Of a DNA stretch of 56,148 nt, positions 25,148 through 35,300 are shown in pieces (the stretch's first letter is position 1; each line of letters starts with the position of its first letter). The DNA is from Candidatus Nomurabacteria bacterium GW2011_GWE1_32_28. Its GTDB lineage: Bacteria > Patescibacteriota > Minisyncoccia > Phycocordibacterales > UBA9973. The position numbers and the translations under genes are program-made. Location of the stretch: NCBI GenBank assembly GCA_000989515.1, contig LBOM01000004.1, positions 1 through 56,148 on the forward strand, read 5' to 3'. A model generated the notes under the pieces. That model searched no databases and was not told the origin of the DNA. It saw only the letters and a list, made by a program, of their open reading frames with translations.

Positions 25148-25363
25148 TTAAACTAGTTTTTTGAGTTCATCTTCGTATTTTTTCATAACCATCATTCCTG
25201 CTGTGTTTTGATCCATTCCGCTTTTTACTTTCTCTTGTATCTCTTCAGCTATCTTTTTAAAAAGTTCTGGATTCTTTTCCATCATACTTATAAACATCTC
25301 TATTTGTGCTTCTGGTACACCTTGAGTGCGAAGCATTTTTTTAAGTAAAAAATTCTTAAACAT
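25148..25363 (-). CDS. Small helical hypothetical protein (71 aa)
   Basis: Starts MFKNFLLKKMLRTQGVPEAQ; the rest is predicted helical, with a DQNTAGMMVMKKYEDELKKL end. Similar short proteins occur widely in Parcubacteria (from memory), no function known. It lies 14 bp after the lamin-tail gene but has its own -10 box in that gap. Confidence 0.65.
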   Translation of the reverse strand: MFKNFLLKKMLRTQGVPEAQIEMFISMMEKNPELFKKIAEEIQEKVKSGMDQNTAGMMVMKKYEDELKKLV

Positions 25364-25369
25364 ATAAAT

Positions 25370-25375
25370 ATTATA
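25370..25375 (-). promoter_or_regulatory. -10 box for the 71-aa gene, leaderless spacing
   Basis: TATAAT, six bases (ATTTAT), then the ATG at 25363. Confidence 0.45.
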
Positions 25376-25377
25376 TA

Positions 25378-26856
25378 TTATTCATCTAAAATCTCAAAAT
25401 CATCTCCATTTACAATGGAAACAGATTTTCTATTGTTATTACGAATATAATATGTAGCACTAGCACCTATACCAAGAAAAATAAATAAAATAAATATAAA
25501 ATATATTAAATTATCTTTTGTTGGTACATCACTTTTGACCGCACTTGCTAATAAATCATTTTTGGGGATATCTGTATCAAGAACATTTTGTAATAAATTT
25601 GTATTATTATTAAAATTATTATCTAAATCACTTTGTATTATATTATTGCTAACTTTTGATATAGATAAATTAACCTTGCTTGTATTCTTACTTGAAATCT
25701 CTGTTGGCAAAATAGAAACAATAGATGAGTAATTAAATATAGTTTCCCATTGTTTATTTACTAATTTTAAAGTGTCTTTATCTAAAATATTAAAATTGGT
25801 TATTTTAGGTGATAAAATAATTTTCTTTTTCGATTCTAAAATAGTATTTTTAGGTAAAATAAAACTTTTTTCATTACTTAAAAGAGCCCACCCTGAAAAA
25901 TCTACAGCGTAATTGGTATTATTAAAAATTTCAACAAAGAAATCTTTTTCATCACCAACTTTTGATATTAGAATATCTGCGGGTACTACTTTTATAGTTA
26001 TTTTATCTATTGCATCAGGTTTTATAGAATAATAATTTGTAAAATATTGCACGGTTACAACATATTCACCTTCATAAAAAAACGTATGTGTAAATTTATT
26101 TGTATTGCTTGCTTTTGTTTCATTTGAATCCCCATCTCCAAAATTCCAAAAATATTTACCATAAGAAAGTGGCTCATCAGAATATCCTGTTGTATTTATA
26201 TCAAAATCTAAAGGAATACCAACAAAAGTATAAAATTCAGCTTTTATTTTTGTTTTGATCTTAGGGATCTCTGATGTTTTTGTATTTATAATTGTTTCAG
26301 TAATATTTTGAATACTATCAATATTCGTCGTTGTATCATTATGTAAAGAAGAAGAAATATTTTTTAATCCTGGGGTAGCAACACCAGACAACCAAGAATT
26401 GCTTATCTTTGATAAAGAATACCCAGATTCTTTGCCACCACCCAAAGAAGTATCATATGTCACAAAATCAATAATTTGTTTACTAGAATCAGATATAGCT
26501 TTATATGTATTATATTTTAAACTATCATCTGGTAGAGAAAACTGAGATGAACTAAAAACCATACCTGAAAAAGAATCCCAGTTTGATGTATTTGTTATTA
26601 TTGCATATTCCCCACTTCCCAAAACTCCAGATCCTTTTTGCAGTCTCAGTGGAGAAGAGTCATCTTTATTATTAAAAAATCTCCAATCATTGATATCTAC
26701 AGAAGTATTGCCAGAATTAAAAACTTCCATCCATTCATATGCACCACCCTCTGTAGGCGCATACATTATTTCATTTATTAATATATTAGCAAAAGCAATA
26801 TTAAATCCAAAAAATAAAAAAACTCCCAAAAAAACTAGGATCATTTTTTTATACAT
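25378..26856 (-). CDS. Surface protein with lamin-tail and PKD domains
   Basis: 492 residues. Signal peptide (KKMILVFLGVFLFFGFNIAFA), lamin-tail domain 1 (LINEIMYAPTEGGAYEWMEV, FNSGNTSVDINDW, ~25-130), PKD domain (YFWNFGDGDSNE, EYVVTVQYF, ~210-285), lamin-tail domain 2 (ILISKVGDEKDFFVEIFNNT, ~300-370), a Ser/Asn-rich linker and one C-terminal membrane helix (~452-470) with a short charged tail. Anchored outside the membrane; lamin-tail domains in CPR often accompany surface nucleases or competence proteins. Divergent from pfkB. Confidence 0.85.
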   Translation of the reverse strand: MYKKMILVFLGVFLFFGFNIAFANILINEIMYAPTEGGAYEWMEVFNSGNTSVDINDWRFFNNKDDSSPLRLQKGSGVLGSGEYAIITNTSNWDSFSGMVFSSSQFSLPDDSLKYNTYKAISDSSKQIIDFVTYDTSLGGGKESGYSLSKISNSWLSGVATPGLKNISSSLHNDTTTNIDSIQNITETIINTKTSEIPKIKTKIKAEFYTFVGIPLDFDINTTGYSDEPLSYGKYFWNFGDGDSNETKASNTNKFTHTFFYEGEYVVTVQYFTNYYSIKPDAIDKITIKVVPADILISKVGDEKDFFVEIFNNTNYAVDFSGWALLSNEKSFILPKNTILESKKKIILSPKITNFNILDKDTLKLVNKQWETIFNYSSIVSILPTEISSKNTSKVNLSISKVSNNIIQSDLDNNFNNNTNLLQNVLDTDIPKNDLLASAVKSDVPTKDNLIYFIFILFIFLGIGASATYYIRNNNRKSVSIVNGDDFEILDE

Positions 26857-26884
26857 AGTCTTTTTTTATTATTTAATATTATGA

Positions 26885-26890
26885 TATAAT
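26885..26890 (+). promoter_or_regulatory. -10 box for the PfkB kinase gene, leaderless spacing
   Basis: TATAAT, six bases (catagc), ATG at 26897. Confidence 0.6.
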
Positions 26891-26896
26891 CATAGC

Positions 26897-27913
26897 ATGA
26901 ATATGAAAAAAATAGATTTTCTAGCTATTGGAGATACTGTCGTAGATGCATTCATAAAATTAAAAGATGCACATGTAAACTGTAAGATAGACAAAAATGC
27001 CTGTGAGCTATGTGTACCATTTGGAGATAAAATCCCATATGATTCATTACATGTTATCTCTGCTGTTGGTAATAGTCCAAATGCTGCAGTTGCTGCCGCA
27101 AGACTAGGACTCTCTACAGCACTCATGACAAATATTGGTGATGATTTAAATGGAAAAGAATGCTTAGCCGTACTTGAAAAAGAAAACATAGACACAACAT
27201 TTGTAAAAATAGAACCAGGAAAACTTACAAACTATCATTTTGTACTTTGGTATGATGTTGACCGCACAATATTAATCAAACATCAAAATTATGAAAGACA
27301 TTGGCTAAACACTAAAGAAGCAAGTGATCTATCTTGTCCAACTTGGATATATTTAAGTTCATTGGGAGAAGATTCTCTACCTTTTCATTCAGAAATATCT
27401 GATTACCTAAAAAAACACGAAGATGTAAAACTTGCCTTTCAGCCAGGAACTTTTCAAATTAAATTTGGAACAGAAGCATTAAAGGATATCTATTCAAAAA
27501 CTGATGTGTTCTTTTGCAACAAAGAAGAAGCAGAAAAAATATTAAATATAGAAAGCAAGGACATATTAACTTTATCGAAAGGCATACAAGAACTGGGTCC
27601 TAAGATAGTGGTGATAAGTGATGGATCAAATGGTGCATACCTCTACATAGATAGAGAACTTTGGCATAATGAAATTTATCCAGATATAGCTCCACCAGTA
27701 GATCGTACAGGAGCTGGGGACGCATTTTCCTCTACGTTTACTTCTGCTTTATGTTTAGGTAAAACTCCTCTTGAAGCATTTTCTTGGGGACCAATAAATT
27801 CTATGTCTGTTGTTCAAAAAATAGGAGCACAAGAAGGATTACTTTCACGCGAAAAATTAGAAGAATATCTAAAAATTGCACCAAATGATTATAAAGTTAA
27901 TAAAATAAAATAA
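26897..27913 (+). CDS. PfkB-family carbohydrate kinase
   Basis: 338 residues of ribokinase fold. N-terminal motif FLAIGDTVVDAFIKL, substrate-binding GNSPNAAVAAARLG (~55-68), C-terminal signature DRTGAGDAFSSTFTSA with the catalytic Asp in GAGD (~273-276). Phosphorylates a sugar or nucleoside with ATP; the substrate is not determined. It is followed by the transketolase/rpe/rpiB operon on the other strand, so a ribose-type or fructose-6-phosphate-type substrate would fit. A 64-aa gene follows after 4 bp. Confidence 0.88.
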   Translation: MNMKKIDFLAIGDTVVDAFIKLKDAHVNCKIDKNACELCVPFGDKIPYDSLHVISAVGNSPNAAVAAARLGLSTALMTNIGDDLNGKECLAVLEKENIDTTFVKIEPGKLTNYHFVLWYDVDRTILIKHQNYERHWLNTKEASDLSCPTWIYLSSLGEDSLPFHSEISDYLKKHEDVKLAFQPGTFQIKFGTEALKDIYSKTDVFFCNKEEAEKILNIESKDILTLSKGIQELGPKIVVISDGSNGAYLYIDRELWHNEIYPDIAPPVDRTGAGDAFSSTFTSALCLGKTPLEAFSWGPINSMSVVQKIGAQEGLLSREKLEEYLKIAPNDYKVNKIK

Positions 27914-27917
27914 TAAA

Positions 27918-28112
27918 ATGAATGAAGGATTTCCAAATGAAAAAAATATAAAAAAAATAGATGATTTAATTGAATCTAGACAAAAGCTCTCTATGGAGCT
28001 TGAAGGATTAAAAAAAGAAACAAATACAGAAAAAGAAATATTTAGAATAAATGAATTAGAAACAAATATCAAAGGAATTGAGAATCAGTTAAAAGAGATA
28101 GTAAATAATTAA
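27918..28112 (+). CDS. Small coiled-coil protein (64 aa)
   Basis: Starts MNEGFPNEKNIKKIDDLIES; residues ~15-60 form a charged coiled coil with heptad leucines. Co-transcribed with the kinase and ended by a strong bidirectional terminator. No family recognised. Confidence 0.6.
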   Translation: MNEGFPNEKNIKKIDDLIESRQKLSMELEGLKKETNTEKEIFRINELETNIKGIENQLKEIVNN

Positions 28113-28119
28113 AATAGTC

Positions 28120-28152
28120 AAAGAAAAACCAGCTATTAGCTGGTTTTTCTTT
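28120..28152. terminator. Bidirectional terminator between pfkB operon and transketolase
   Basis: Perfect 15-bp arms AAAGAAAAACCAGCT (28120-28134) and AGCTGGTTTTTCTTT (28138-28152); T-runs on both strands. It overlaps the transketolase stop codon. Confidence 0.9.
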
Positions 28153-29137
28153 TTAATACTTTTTCAACAGCAAGAATAATATCAGACACATCCATATGAT
28201 AATATTTTATTAATTCATCAGAAGTTCCTGATTGACCAAAAAGATTTTCAACACCAATAAATTCAATAGGTACTGGATAGTTTTGTACTAACACTTCTGC
28301 AATAGCCGAACCCATTCCACCATTTATCTGATGTTCTTCTACTGTTACTATTGCTTTACTTTCTTTTGCTAGTGCTATTATTGCTTCTTTGTCTATAGGA
28401 GAAATTGAAGATAAATTCATTACTTTTGTTTTTATTCCAATAGCCTCCAATTCTTTAGCAGCAAGTAATGCTTTATAGGTCAAACTACCGGTAGCAATGA
28501 TACCAACTTGAGCTAATCCAACATCTGGCATCCAATATATTTCTGCTTTTCCTATTTTATAAGGAGTTTCTTCTGTTGTAATTATCGGTGTTTTTTCTCG
28601 AGCTAAACGTAAATAAGCTGGCTTTTTTGTTTTAGCCAATACTAAAGTTGCCTTTTTTGCTTCTATTGAATCACAAGGAGAAACAACATCCATGTTTGGT
28701 ATAACTCGCATTAATGCAATATCTTCTAAAGCTTGATGAGTACCTCCATCAGGACCAACCGAGATTCCAGCATGACTTCCAACCACAACGACTTTTCTAT
28801 CATTGTATGCAATAGTTGTTCTTATTTGTTCCCAATTACGTCCTGGAGAAAACATCGCATAAGAAGAACAAAAAGGAATCTTGCCCATCGAAGCCATACC
28901 AGAAGCAACAGTCGCTAGATTTTGTTCAGCAACACCCATCTCTATAAATCTCTTTGGAAATTTTTCAGCAAATAAATACATCTGAGTAGATTCAACTAGA
29001 TCAGCACAAAGAGCTACAACATTTTCATCTTCTTCTCCTACTTTTAACAATCCAATACCAAAACCTTTTCTTATAGGTGCTTGTTCAACATCTTGATTAA
29101 ACATCTTAGGATTAAGTTTTAATTTAGGATTAAGCAT
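28136..29137 (-). CDS. Transketolase, C-terminal subunit
   Basis: 333 residues: pyrimidine-binding domain (GVAEQNLATVASGMASMGKI with the TPP-activating Glu, SHAGISVGPDGGTHQALED) and the C-terminal transketolase domain (GIATGSLTYKALLAA). With the N-terminal subunit it forms a two-part transketolase moving two-carbon units between pentose and hexose phosphates. Its start overlaps the stop of the N-terminal gene by 8 bp, ensuring coupled synthesis. Confidence 0.93.
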   Translation of the reverse strand: MLNPKLKLNPKMFNQDVEQAPIRKGFGIGLLKVGEEDENVVALCADLVESTQMYLFAEKFPKRFIEMGVAEQNLATVASGMASMGKIPFCSSYAMFSPGRNWEQIRTTIAYNDRKVVVVGSHAGISVGPDGGTHQALEDIALMRVIPNMDVVSPCDSIEAKKATLVLAKTKKPAYLRLAREKTPIITTEETPYKIGKAEIYWMPDVGLAQVGIIATGSLTYKALLAAKELEAIGIKTKVMNLSSISPIDKEAIIALAKESKAIVTVEEHQINGGMGSAIAEVLVQNYPVPIEFIGVENLFGQSGTSDELIKYYHMDVSDIILAVEKVLKRKTS

Positions 29138-29990
29138 TTTTTATTTTGAAAGCTAAATCTTGTAATTCTTTTAGAGCATTTTCTGCTTGCTCTTTGTTTG
29201 GTGGCATACCATGCCATTTATAATCTCCTTCAAATTCTTTTATTCCTTTGCCAGGAATAGTGTGAGCAATAATTACAATTGGTTTATTAAATACCTCATG
29301 TGCTTCTTTTACTGCTTCATCTAAATCTTTGAAATCATGTCCATTAACTTCTATGACATACCAATTAAAAGCCCTCCATTTATCTACAATGGGTTCAAGA
29401 GGCATTACTTTTTCTGTATTTCCATCTATTTGAATATTGTTTTTATCTACAACAGCAATCAAATTATTTAATTTATTTTTTCCAGCAAACATGACTCCTT
29501 CCCAAGAATTTCCTTCATCTAATTCCCCATCTGACATAAAACAATAAATATATCTATCGCTGTCTTTTCCATCAATTTTATCAGCAAGCGCCATACCTGC
29601 TGCTTGAGAGAGCCCAGAACCAAGTGGTCCAGAAGAATTTTCAAGAAATGGTAAGTATTCTCTATGTGGATGTCCTTGTAAACGACTTCCTAACTTACGT
29701 AAAGTTTTTAATTCTTCAATAGGAAAATATCCCGAATATGCCATAGCTGCATAAAGAACTGGACAAATATGTCCATTTGATAAAACTACTCTGTCTCTCT
29801 CTTCCCATGATGGATTTTTAGGATCATGTTTTAAAATATGAAAATAAAAAAGTGTAAAAATATCTGCCATACCAAGAGATCCTGCTGTGTGTCCACTTTT
29901 AGCTTCTAGTAACATTAAAATAATACTCGTACGAATTTCATTTGCTTTTATTTTAAATTCTTTGATTTTTTCATCAGAAAGAAAAGTCAT
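29130..29990 (-). CDS. Transketolase, N-terminal subunit
   Basis: 286 residues: thiamine diphosphate-binding half with GHTAGSLGMADIFTLFYF, SNGHICPVLYAAMA and the metal/TPP motif MSDGELDEGNSWEG..NNLIAVVDKNN. It starts a two-gene unit with its partner and has its own -10 box. First step of the non-oxidative pentose phosphate genes that continue upstream (rpe, rpiB, gap). Confidence 0.93.
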   Translation of the reverse strand: MTFLSDEKIKEFKIKANEIRTSIILMLLEAKSGHTAGSLGMADIFTLFYFHILKHDPKNPSWEERDRVVLSNGHICPVLYAAMAYSGYFPIEELKTLRKLGSRLQGHPHREYLPFLENSSGPLGSGLSQAAGMALADKIDGKDSDRYIYCFMSDGELDEGNSWEGVMFAGKNKLNNLIAVVDKNNIQIDGNTEKVMPLEPIVDKWRAFNWYVIEVNGHDFKDLDEAVKEAHEVFNKPIVIIAHTIPGKGIKEFEGDYKWHGMPPNKEQAENALKELQDLAFKIKNA

Positions 29991-29997
29991 TCTTTTA

Positions 29998-30003
29998 ATT
30001 ATA
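29998..30003 (-). promoter_or_regulatory. -10 box for transketolase, leaderless spacing
   Basis: TATAAT, seven bases (TAAAAGA), ATG at 29990. Confidence 0.55.
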
Positions 30004-30043
30004 ACAAAATAGATTTGTAAACACTATAAAAATAAAAAAAATA

Positions 30044-30748
30044 TTATAAATTTTTAAATTCTTCTATTGTTTCCATAATATCTTCTGAATTAAAAATAGA
30101 AGAACCAGCAACTAATCTATCTGCTCCAGCTTTTATAAGCAAAGATGCAGTTTCAATATTTACCCCACCATCTACTGAAATAACAAGATCAGGAAATTTT
30201 TCTTTTAGTATTTTAATATTATCTAAAACTTTTTTATCAAATTCTTGTCCCTGAAAACCAATCTTATTGATACCCATACATTGTACAAAATCAATATTTG
30301 AAATTAATGGAAAAATTCCCTCAACTGGTGTTTCTATGTTTATGGCAACACCTATTTCCATTAGTTCTCTTATGTAAATGTCTATGCCTTCCAAAAAATC
30401 TCCAAACTCTTTCAAATTCCCAACTGATTCAATATGAAAGATTATTCTCTTGGCTCCTAATTTAGTATAGATATCAAAATTTTTAACCGCATCAGATACC
30501 ATAAGATCTAATTCAAAATCAATATCTTCCCAAAAAGGCATACCTTCTTTTTCATTTAAAATCTTATTAAAATGTTCTTCTGTCGAAGTATTACCAAAAG
30601 CAAAATCAAAAGGCCAAGTTTTTGATGATACAAAAATTCCATCACAAATATCTATTTGCACAATAGGAACTATTCCACGTACAAAAGCAATCTTGTCTTT
30701 TAGATCTTCATAATTTTTCGGTAATATTGCTGGAACTATTTCAATCAT
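30044..30748 (-). CDS. rpe: Ribulose-phosphate 3-epimerase-like TIM barrel
   Basis: 234 residues. PAILPKNYEDLKDKI start, metal-binding IDICDG (D..D) and FHIES, and the C-terminal phosphate-binding VSVDGGVNIETASLLIKAGA, VAGSSIF. Interconverts ribulose-5-P and xylulose-5-P. The middle is diverged from standard Rpe (VAINIETPVEGIFPLI in place of the usual HP..T), so substrate specificity may be shifted. Follows rpiB by 6 bp. Confidence 0.85.
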   Translation of the reverse strand: MIEIVPAILPKNYEDLKDKIAFVRGIVPIVQIDICDGIFVSSKTWPFDFAFGNTSTEEHFNKILNEKEGMPFWEDIDFELDLMVSDAVKNFDIYTKLGAKRIIFHIESVGNLKEFGDFLEGIDIYIRELMEIGVAINIETPVEGIFPLISNIDFVQCMGINKIGFQGQEFDKKVLDNIKILKEKFPDLVISVDGGVNIETASLLIKAGADRLVAGSSIFNSEDIMETIEEFKNL

Positions 30749-30754
30749 TTATTT

Positions 30755-31228
30755 TTATATTTTTATTTGATCTATCTTTTCTAAACGACGAATATGTCTT
30801 TCATCAAAACTAAAAGGAGTACCAAGCCAAAGAGCAACAGTCTCCATCATGCTTTCTTCTGTAAAATATCTAGCACCAAGAGAGAGAATATTAGCATTAT
30901 TGTGTTGTCTTGATCTAACTATTATATTTGATTCATTGTCTACGACACATTCAGCCTTACCATAATAAGCAACTGCTCTTACATTTGGAAATCTATTGGC
31001 AGCTATTGCTTCTCCTTCTCCTGTGCCACCTAATATTATACCAACTGACTTCGTTGGGTTAATAGAAATTTCTCGTGCAACTGGAATAACAAAATCTGGA
31101 TAATCATCACCCTCATTATATTCATATGCACCCTTGTCAACAACTTGATGACCTTGAATTTGTAAAAAAGAAACTAATTTTTCTTTTAATACATACCCAG
31201 CATGATCTGTCCCAATAAATATCTTCAT
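30755..31228 (-). CDS. rpiB: Ribose-5-phosphate isomerase B (Glu-base type)
   Basis: 157 residues. IGTDHAGYVLKEKLVSFL start, GADDYPDF-like EGDDYPDFVIPVA, and LGGTGEGEAIAANRFPNVRA. In E. coli-type RpiB a Cys (..CGTG..) is the base; here the position is Gly and a Glu follows in GEGEAIAAN, as in the mycobacterial type where Glu is the base. Isomerises ribose-5-P and ribulose-5-P. Operon with rpe; a TATACT lies nine bases before its ATG. Confidence 0.9.
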   Translation of the reverse strand: MKIFIGTDHAGYVLKEKLVSFLQIQGHQVVDKGAYEYNEGDDYPDFVIPVAREISINPTKSVGIILGGTGEGEAIAANRFPNVRAVAYYGKAECVVDNESNIIVRSRQHNNANILSLGARYFTEESMMETVALWLGTPFSFDERHIRRLEKIDQIKI

Positions 31229-31267
31229 AATATAATAAGTATACCACTTTTAAAATATTAATAATAT

Positions 31268-32293
31268 CTAATTAATACTATTTCCTGTTTTTATTACATG
31301 ATCCACAAGAGTATGGGTATACCCCATCTCGTTGTCATACCAGCCCAACACTTTTACAAGATTACCATCCACGACTCGTGTCATTTCAAGGTCTGCAATA
31401 GATGCGTGAGATTCTCCTAAAATATCTGATGAAACTAATGGCTCTTTTGTAACAGCAAACAATTTCTCCCATTTTTTATCTTTTGATGCTTTTTCTAAAA
31501 TTTCATTTACCTCTTCTTTTGTAGTATTTTTCTTTGAAATAAATGTAATGTCTACGATTGATCCAGCTGGTACAGGAACTCTAATAGATATACCATCAAA
31601 CAATCCTTTTAATTCTGGAAAGGCTTCTGTCACAGCTATAGCAGCACCAGTAGATGAAGGTACTATATTTTGTGCAGCTGCACGACCTTCACGTAGATCC
31701 TTTTTACTTGGACCATCCACAAGTGCTTGTGAAGCAGTATATCCATGGACAGTATTTAAAATTGCTTTTTCTATTCCCAAAGATTCATGCAAAATAGCAA
31801 TTAATGGAGAAGCTGCGTTTGTAGTACAAGAAGCATTTGAAGTAATATCACAAGTGCCAAATTTCTCTTCATTTATACTAAGCAATATTGTCTCACCGTG
31901 AACTGATTGATCTCCACCCTTTGATGGAGCAGAAATCACAACCTTTTTAGCACCTTGATCAATATGAATTTTTGCTTTGTCGTAAGAAGTAAATAATCCA
32001 GTCGATTCTATTACGACATCAACATCTAAATCTTTCCAGGGAAGCTTCGTCGTATCTCTTTCAGAAATAAATTTAATTGTTTTTCCATTAATTACAAAAT
32101 TATTATCAACAACTTCTACTTCATGATTCCAGTTTCGATAAACTGTGTCATGACGCAAAAGATAAGCCAAACTTTCAATAGAGCCTAGATCATTAACAGC
32201 GACTATCTCTATTTCAGGTCTATCCCATGATATTTTTAAAAACGCTCTACCTATTCTTCCAAAACCATTTATAGCTACTTTTATTTTTTTCAT
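31268..32293 (-). CDS. gap: Glyceraldehyde-3-phosphate dehydrogenase
   Basis: About 341 residues when started at the second Met (MKKIKVAINGFGRIGRAFLK, ATG at 32293); the longer 351-codon start adds ten residues before the Rossmann motif and is unlikely. NAD-binding GFGRIGR, catalytic SNASCTTNAASP (Cys), HGYTASQALVDGPSKKDLRE, and C-terminal WYDNEMGYTHTLVDH. Glycolytic enzyme forming 1,3-bisphosphoglycerate. Divergent from dnaE. Confidence 0.95.
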   Translation of the reverse strand: MKKIKVAINGFGRIGRAFLKISWDRPEIEIVAVNDLGSIESLAYLLRHDTVYRNWNHEVEVVDNNFVINGKTIKFISERDTTKLPWKDLDVDVVIESTGLFTSYDKAKIHIDQGAKKVVISAPSKGGDQSVHGETILLSINEEKFGTCDITSNASCTTNAASPLIAILHESLGIEKAILNTVHGYTASQALVDGPSKKDLREGRAAAQNIVPSSTGAAIAVTEAFPELKGLFDGISIRVPVPAGSIVDITFISKKNTTKEEVNEILEKASKDKKWEKLFAVTKEPLVSSDILGESHASIADLEMTRVVDGNLVKVLGWYDNEMGYTHTLVDHVIKTGNSIN

Positions 32294-32352
32294 AATTTTA
32301 TATCTAAATTTTAATAAATACATTATATCAAAAAATAAACAAAATGTGCTAT

Positions 32353-32358
32353 TATAAT
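32353..32358 (+). promoter_or_regulatory. -10 box for dnaE, near-leaderless spacing
   Basis: TATAAT with four bases before the ATG at 32363; the overlapping TATTAT (32350-32355) gives seven. Confidence 0.5.
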
Positions 32359-32362
32359 AAAA

Positions 32363-35300
32363 ATGTCAGAAGAAGATAAATCAAAATTTATACACCTACA
32401 CACACATTCACATTATTCCCTACTAGACGGGCTTTCTAAGCTTAAAGATTTAGTTGCACTAGCCAAAAAGAATAAAATGTCAGCTGTAGCTCTCACAGAT
32501 CATGGCAATATGTATGGTGCTATTGAATTTTATAAATTAGCAAAAAAAGAAGGTATCAAGGCTATTTTAGGAGTAGAAGCATATATAACTTCTGGTTCTC
32601 GAAGAGATCGAGCAGTCGAAAAAGATGGAGGTAAACGTTATTATCATCTAACTCTTCTTGCAAAGAATCTACAAGGATATAAAAACTTAATAAGATTAGT
32701 AACTATCTCAAACCTAGAAGGTTATTATTATAAACCAAGAATGGACAGAGAAATCTTGGGAAAATACAATGAAGGAATTATAGCTCTTTCGGGATGTCTT
32801 GGTGGTGAATTGTCGCAGAGTATAGTTCGTAATGATTTAGAAAAAGCAGAAAAAATTATTAAAGAACATCAAGAAATATTTGGTAAAGAAAATTATTTTA
32901 TAGAAATTCAATGTCATCCGTCTGTTGAAAACGACAAACACGTACGCGAAACACTTATTAGTCTTGCAAAAAAACACAATATACCAATAGTTGCAACACA
33001 AGATTCTCATTATCCATGTAGTGAAGATCATGATGCACACCATACTTTGCTTCAAATAAACACACAAGGCGACAGCAAAGAAAAATCAAAATTTGAATTT
33101 TCCAGTGATGATTTTTCTTTTTTTGATGAAAAAAAAGCGATGGAGCTCTTTAAAGATATACCAGAAGCCGTAACCAATACTCTAAAAATTGCTGATATGT
33201 GTAATGTTGAATTAGAACTTGGAAGTTGGGTTTTTCCTGATTTTAAAATTGAAGAAGGAAAAAGTTATGATGAAAAATTACGCGAACTCGCATATGATGG
33301 TTTTGAAAAAATCGGAATAGAAAAAACTCCAGAAACATTAGAAAGAGTAGAGTATGAACTTTCAATTATTTTTAAAAAGGGATATTCACCATACTTTTTA
33401 GTGGTTGGTGATTTACTAGACTATGCTAAAAAAAATGGTATTTTAACTACAATCCGAGGATCGGTCGCAGGTTCTATGGTTACATATCTTGTTGGTATAA
33501 CAAATGTTAACCCAATAGAATATAAACTTCCGTTTGAAAGATTTTTAAACCCATTTCGTCCATCTCCACCAGATATAGATATGGACTATGCAGACAATAG
33601 AAGAGATGAAATGATAGAGTATGCAAAAACAAAATATGGAGAAGATAAAGTAGCACAAATAGGAACATTCGGTAGTATGATGGCTCGTGGTTCGGTAAAA
33701 GATGTCGCTCGTGCACTTGGTTATCCTTATACCGTAGGAGATAGACTTTCAAAAATGATCCCAATGGGTTCACAAGGAATGCCCATGACGATAGATCATG
33801 CTATGGAAATAGTGCCAGAACTAAAAACAGCATACAAAGAAGAAAAAGATACAAAAAAAATTATTGATCTAGCAAAAAAATTAGAAGGTTCTGTGAGGCA
33901 TATTTCTGTGCATGCAGCTGGAGTAGTTATCGCACCAAAACCTCTATATGAATACACACCAACACAACTCGACCCTAAAGGTGGGAAAATAATTACTCAA
34001 TACGACATGCATAGTGTTGAAGATGCAGGACTTTTAAAATTTGATTTTCTTGGTATTAGAAATCTAGCAATATTAGGAGATGCAATTAAACTAGTAAAAA
34101 AATTCTACAATATAGAAATAAACATAGAGCGTATTCCACTTGATGATAAAAAAACTTTTGAACTTCTAGCCTCTGGACAAACAGAAGGATTATTCCAATT
34201 AAACGGTGCAGGAATGACAAGATATTTAAAAGAATTAAAACCTAGCTCTATCCATGATATTAATGCAATGGTTGCGCTTTATCGTCCTGGGCCCATGGAA
34301 TCGATACCAGAATACATAAAACGTAAACACAATAGAAGACTAGTAAAATATTTAGATCCAAGAATGAAGAAATTTTTAGGAGAATCTTATGGACTTATTG
34401 TTTATCAAGATGATCTTCTTTTTTGTGCAATAGAACTCGCTGGTTACAATTGGGAAGAAGCAGACAAATTCCGTAAAGCTGTCGGTAAAAAAATACCAAA
34501 AGAAATGGCAGACCAAAGAGAAAAATTTACAAAAGGTATAATTTCAAATGGACAAACTCCAGCATTTGCAGAAAAACTCTGGAAACTTTTTGAACCATTT
34601 CAAGCTTATGGTTTCAACAAGGCACATGCTGCTTCATATGGAAGAGTCGCATATCAAACAGCTTATATGAAAGCAAATTATCCTATTGAATACATGACAG
34701 CAATATTAACTGCAGAATCTGGAGATGTAGAAAAAATCTCTGAAATAATAAACGAGTGTAAGCATATGAACATACCAGTACTTCCACCAAACATAAATGA
34801 AAGTTATGGGGGTTTTACTGTAGTAAGAGATCAAGAAAAAAATATTAGTGAAAAAATAAGATTTGGATTTTATACAATAAAAAATTTAGGTACAGATATC
34901 TCAAATGCAATAATAACTGAAAGAAAAGTAAACGGAAAATTTAAATCAATTACTGATTTCTTGAATAGAATAAAACACAAAAATTTAAACAAAAAATCAA
35001 TGGAAGCATTGATAAAATCCGGAAGCATGGATGAATGGGGTGATAGAGGAGTCTTCCTTGCAAATTTAGAAGACATGCTCGCTTATAATAAAGAATCTGG
35101 AAATAAAAATGAAAATCAAATTTCTCTTTTTGGATCTCTTCCAGAAACAAACATAGAAACACTCAAATTAAAAGAAGCCACTAAGGCCAACCAAGCTGAA
35201 AAATTACTATGGGAAAAAGAATTATTAGGACTTTACATATCAGGACATCCATTAGATAGAATAAGAGAAAAATTAGAGAGTCGAGATATAAATATCAAGA

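Noticed and set aside
32294-32323. Ten-codon N-terminal extension of GAPDH
   Set aside because: The Rossmann start MKKIKVAINGFGRIG begins at the second Met; the extension is not found in the family.
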